Made by a program: the position numbers and the translations under genes | Shown here: positions 13,190-14,366 of the stretch, in pieces | Layout of the letters: each line of letters begins with the position of its first letter | How positions within the stretch are numbered: the first letter of the stretch is position 1 | Source: Bacilli bacterium | GTDB lineage: Bacteria; Bacillota_I; Bacilli_A; RF39; UBA660 | Direction of reading: 5' to 3' | Assembly (NCBI GenBank): GCA_024693165.1 | Contig: JAILLM010000069.1 | Coordinates: forward strand, 1-14,366 | DNA length: 14,366 bases | The notes under the pieces: generated by a model | What the model saw: only the letters and a program-made list of their open reading frames with translations | Database searches by the model: none | Told to the model about the DNA's origin: nothing

Positions 13190-13220
13190 AAAAAAGAATT
13201 GGTTTATAATCAATTCTTTT
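13190..13220 (-). terminator. Intrinsic terminator after the SbcC/YhaN-like gene
   Basis: A perfect 10-bp stem (13192-13201 with 13211-13220) and 9-nt loop, with six T on the minus strand, lies 3 bp after the stop codon. It separates this gene from the ftsE operon. Confidence 0.85.
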
Positions 13221-13223
13221 ACA

Positions 13224-14366
13224 TTATAACTTTCTACTATCATGGCAACAGAAATAAATAATTTGCTTATTTTTAGATAATTCTTCAATTAATTTTTTAG
13301 TTTTTTCAAAGTGTTCAGAATCTAAATGAACAAATGGATCATCCATTAAAATAAATGGGAATTCATCTTTAAACATGTTATCTAAAATTGCAAGTCTAAA
13401 GCATAAAGCACAAAGAGTTAAATTACCATTAGATAAATGTTCGTAAGGACGATACTCTCCTTCTCTTTCAAAAGAAATCTTATAATCTTTATCCATTTTA
13501 ACTCTATCTCCAATAGCACTCTCAAGTAAATTAGCATAAGATTCAAACTTACCTTTAATTGGAGCAATATATTTATCTTTAAGCTTTTGATCAGCACTTT
13601 CAAGTTCACTAGATAAAGCTTTATATAAATAATCTTTATCATTTAGACTCTTTAATAATTCTTTCTTTTCATCATATTCATTCTTTAAATCATCAAGATT
13701 AGCAATATCTTCTTCATTTGATTCAACTTCTTGCTTAATTCTATTGAAATTTTCTACTACGTCATTTCTAGATATTTTCAAGTTTTCAAGATCAATATTA
13801 TCTTCTTTTGGTTCTTCAGTTAATTCATTATCACTCTTAAATTTTTCAATTTTCAAAGTAGAATCTTCAATTTCTTTATTTAAACGATTAATATTATTGA
13901 TTTCAATTTCTACTTCATCAAATGATTTACTCTCGCCAATACCATATTCTTTTCTAAACTTTGATAATTTATCAACAAAATCATCCATTTCTTTTTGAGC
14001 TTCTTTATTACTTTGATTATTATTATTAACTGTTTCTTCTAGATTAGTAAATGTAGTTAATTTAGTATTAAGCTCATCAAATGATTTAGAAAAATCACTA
14101 TTATCAATTGAATAAGTTTTAAAGAAATCCTTTAATTCCTTCTCAATTTCTTTTAATTCATTAAGACATGAATTATATGTTTTTTCTCTTTCTTTATTTG
14201 CATTTAATAATCTTTCATAAGCTTTTAAATCATTGCTAAATTGATTCAAAATAACCTCAGGATTTTCACCATTATATTTATAATTAGCAAATTTGTTAAT
14301 TATTTGAGCTTTAAGTTTTATCTCTTTAATATTAGAAGTAGATTCAACAGTACTTACTACTTGATT
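13224..14366 (-). CDS. SbcC/YhaN-like coiled-coil ATPase (5' part beyond window)
   Basis: Only the last 380 residues are visible; the frame stays open to base 14366, so the P-loop end is outside. A TTG at 14249 is not needed as a start. The visible part has long charged coiled coil (roughly the first 280 residues) and then the C-terminal half of a Rad50/SMC-type ATPase head: signature-like HLSNGNLTL, Walker B with D-loop FILMDDPFVHLDSEHF, and a final H-loop FCCHDSRKL. The form DDPF...CH is like YhaN and related repair ATPases rather than classic SbcC, and the signature is SNG rather than SGG. Such proteins usually pair with an SbcD/YhaO-type metallophosphoesterase nuclease; if present it may be just upstream, outside the window. 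A terminator follows the gene. Confidence 0.8.
   Translation of the reverse strand, partial: NQVVSTVESTSNIKEIKLKAQIINKFANYKYNGENPEVILNQFSNDLKAYERLLNANKEREKTYNSCLNELKEIEKELKDFFKTYSIDNSDFSKSFDELNTKLTTFTNLEETVNNNNQSNKEAQKEMDDFVDKLSKFRKEYGIGESKSFDEVEIEINNINRLNKEIEDSTLKIEKFKSDNELTEEPKEDNIDLENLKISRNDVVENFNRIKQEVESNEEDIANLDDLKNEYDEKKELLKSLNDKDYLYKALSSELESADQKLKDKYIAPIKGKFESYANLLESAIGDRVKMDKDYKISFEREGEYRPYEHLSNGNLTLCALCFRLAILDNMFKDEFPFILMDDPFVHLDSEHFEKTKKLIEELSKNKQIIYFCCHDSRKL

Noticed and set aside
13418..13642. A 74-codon minus-strand frame within the ATPase gene
   Set aside because: It overlaps the ATPase head in another frame, including the conserved signature region, and its product is low-complexity Ile/Leu/Lys.

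Overview
The window comes from an AT-rich, low-GC Gram-positive-type bacterium. Almost every gene lies on the minus strand, ribosome binding sites are of the AGGAGG or GGTGAT type, and the conserved proteins (ParE, XseAB, FtsEX, CdsA, RseP) are of Bacillota kind. FtsEX next to a secreted M23 peptidoglycan hydrolase points to a walled cell rather than a wall-less mollicute. Tryptophans that I checked are TGG, and none of the 14 larger genes with a visible stop uses TGA (8 TAA, 6 TAG). I cannot place the species; an uncultured lineage of Bacilli or a Mycoplasmatota relative is an inference.

Layout from left to right, genes on the minus strand unless stated. 1-1019: the 5' part of a metallophosphoesterase gene with an HTH-like N-terminus. 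1093-2170: an HPt protein followed by a response regulator, a two-gene operon with its own promoter and terminator. 2281-2949: an unknown single-pass membrane protein. 3006-4512: xseA-xseB (exonuclease VII), whose promoter contains a LexA-box-like palindrome. 4585-6507: parE (topoisomerase IV subunit B), with Asn in place of Asp in the EGDSAGG motif. 6591-7488: a membrane-anchored acidic repeat protein overlapping a 60-residue coiled-coil-like protein. 8264-13128: an operon ftsE-ftsX-M23 peptidase-cdsA-rseP for divisome-linked wall hydrolysis, phospholipid precursor synthesis and intramembrane proteolysis. 13224-14366: the C-terminal part of an SbcC/YhaN-like coiled-coil ATPase.

The most unusual part is the 775-bp gap 7489-8263. 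It holds two tandem copies (about 287 bp each, offset 334 bp) of a plus-strand element. Each copy has a conserved leader with a hairpin that buries the Shine-Dalgarno sequence, a tiny ORF, and a convergent minus-strand unit of about 80 nt with its own TATAAT promoter, two hairpins and a U-tract terminator. Copy 1 encodes an intact 23-residue, almost purely hydrophobic peptide; in copy 2 the same frame is broken by a 2-nt loss. This is the architecture of a type I toxin-antitoxin locus, with a toxin-like membrane peptide and a convergent antisense RNA. The peptide resembles no family I can name with certainty, although it is Ibs-like in size and composition. The terminator of copy 2 probably also ends the ftsE-rseP operon.

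Most transcription units are cleanly bounded: strong intrinsic terminators follow the response regulator, the 222-residue membrane protein, xseB, parE, the 60-residue protein and the SbcC/YhaN-like gene, and each is followed by a recognisable promoter for the next unit.
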